Shown here piece by piece: positions 63,478-64,000 of a stretch of 64,000 nt of DNA. Position 1 is the first letter of the stretch. Every line of letters starts with the position of its first letter. The stretch spans positions 1 through 64,000 of the forward strand of contig CAZMOM010000008.1 in assembly GCA_964568075.1 (NCBI GenBank), written 5' to 3'. The translations under genes and the position numbers were made by a program. Below the pieces are notes generated by a model that ran no database searches, was not told the origin of the DNA, and worked only from the letters and a program-made list of their open reading frames with translations. Source of the DNA: MnTg04 sp964568075. GTDB lineage: Bacteria; Pseudomonadota; Gammaproteobacteria; Steroidobacterales; MnTg04.

Positions 63478-64000
63478 GTGGGATTATTAATCGACGGCCA
63501 ATGGCACACCGACTGGTATGACACCGAATCCACGGGCGGTGAATTCGTACGGAAGGACTCGCAGTTTCGCCAGTGGATCGGCGAACCGAGTATTGCAGCC
63601 GAAGCCGAGCGCTACCACCTGTTTGTCTCGCTGGCTTGCCCCTGGGCCCACCGCACCCTGATTTTTCGCAAGCTAAAAAAACTCGAGCAAATCATCGGCA
63701 TTACGATCGTCGATGCCAAGATGCTGGAGCACGGTTGGGTATTTTCCGAGGATTCCCAGGATAATCCCATCGAGGGCATTGATTACCTGCACCAGGTTTA
63801 CACCACCGCCGATGCCAACTACACCGGCCGGGTCACGGTGCCGGTGCTGTGGGATAAAAAACGACACAGCATAGTGAACAACGAATCCGCGGATATTATT
63901 CGCATGCTCAACAGCGCCTTTGATGACCTGACGGGAGAGCACAGCGACTATTATCCCCAACCACTGCGGGCGGATATCGATGAACTCAACCAGTCAGTCT
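63478..64000 (+). CDS. yqjG: Glutathionyl-hydroquinone reductase, 5' part (runs off the window)
   Basis: The GTG start is set by a GGAGGAGGGAG ribosome site. The 174 codons present encode 'GLLIDGQWHTDWYDTESTGGEF', read in parts, then the GST-omega motif 'ACPWAHRTLIFRKLK', with catalytic Cys about residue 54, and 'VTVPVLWDK...IVNNESADIIRML'. This is the YqjG/ECM4 family, which reduces glutathionyl-hydroquinones. The gene is cut by the window edge; nothing suggests it is broken. Confidence 0.93.
   Translation, partial: MGLLIDGQWHTDWYDTESTGGEFVRKDSQFRQWIGEPSIAAEAERYHLFVSLACPWAHRTLIFRKLKKLEQIIGITIVDAKMLEHGWVFSEDSQDNPIEGIDYLHQVYTTADANYTGRVTVPVLWDKKRHSIVNNESADIIRMLNSAFDDLTGEHSDYYPQPLRADIDELNQSV

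Noticed and set aside
1..64000. CRISPR array, phage or transposon with its own transposase
   Set aside because: No regularly spaced direct repeats, no Cas, integrase, capsid or transposase sequence was seen in the window.

Overview
The window comes from a Gram-negative bacterium, most likely an unclassified gammaproteobacterium. Supporting signs are the Mla phospholipid transport genes, a ydbH-ynbE-ydbL operon, two TonB-dependent receptors, many signal peptides and lipoboxes, and a YqjG-type glutathionyl-hydroquinone reductase. No rRNA, intact tRNA, CRISPR array, prophage or insertion sequence with a transposase was recognised, so it reads as ordinary chromosome with small dispersed repeats.

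The left and central parts (about 2.6-30 kb) are built around one-carbon oxidation. A lanthanide-type methanol dehydrogenase operon (xoxF-xoxG-xoxJ, minus strand, 20.1-23.5 kb) is followed by an oxalate/formate-family transporter and a second PQQ alcohol dehydrogenase that also carries the extra metal-binding Asp. Around these lie c-type cytochromes, a PQQ-associated beta-propeller lipoprotein, a SoxYZ-like carrier, a quinoprotein-relay metallohydrolase, two TonB receptors, a class III (glutathione-dependent formaldehyde) alcohol dehydrogenase and an NAD-dependent formate dehydrogenase. Together they suggest methanol -> formaldehyde -> S-hydroxymethylglutathione -> formate -> CO2.

The right-centre (36-44 kb) carries a compact Calvin-cycle operon, cbbF-cbbP-tkt-cbbM(form II RuBisCO)-cbbZ-cbbY, preceded by a LuxR-type regulator with a degenerate receiver domain. 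The natural reading is an autotrophic methylotroph that burns C1 compounds to CO2 and refixes the CO2 through form II RuBisCO.

Further right are a two-glycosyltransferase/two-GH130 cluster (45-51 kb, probably beta-mannoside synthesis or turnover), an mlaFEDB operon without a recognisable mlaC, an exported gluzincin peptidase, the ydbH-ynbE-ydbL envelope operon, a PAP2 phosphatase, a ChrR-like cupin and a truncated yqjG. The far left has an exported phosphatase-kinase fusion next to an exported kinase-like protein.

The less explained signals are: five copies of a palindromic ~100-bp intergenic repeat; a duplicated segment carrying the tail of a methyltransferase gene; a shared leader motif upstream of formate dehydrogenase and of a small-peptide/DUF1097 unit; a strong terminator inside the xox operon; several unlisted small ORFs; a probable frameshift at a T8 run in a TonB receptor; and a cbbY gene without a standard start codon.
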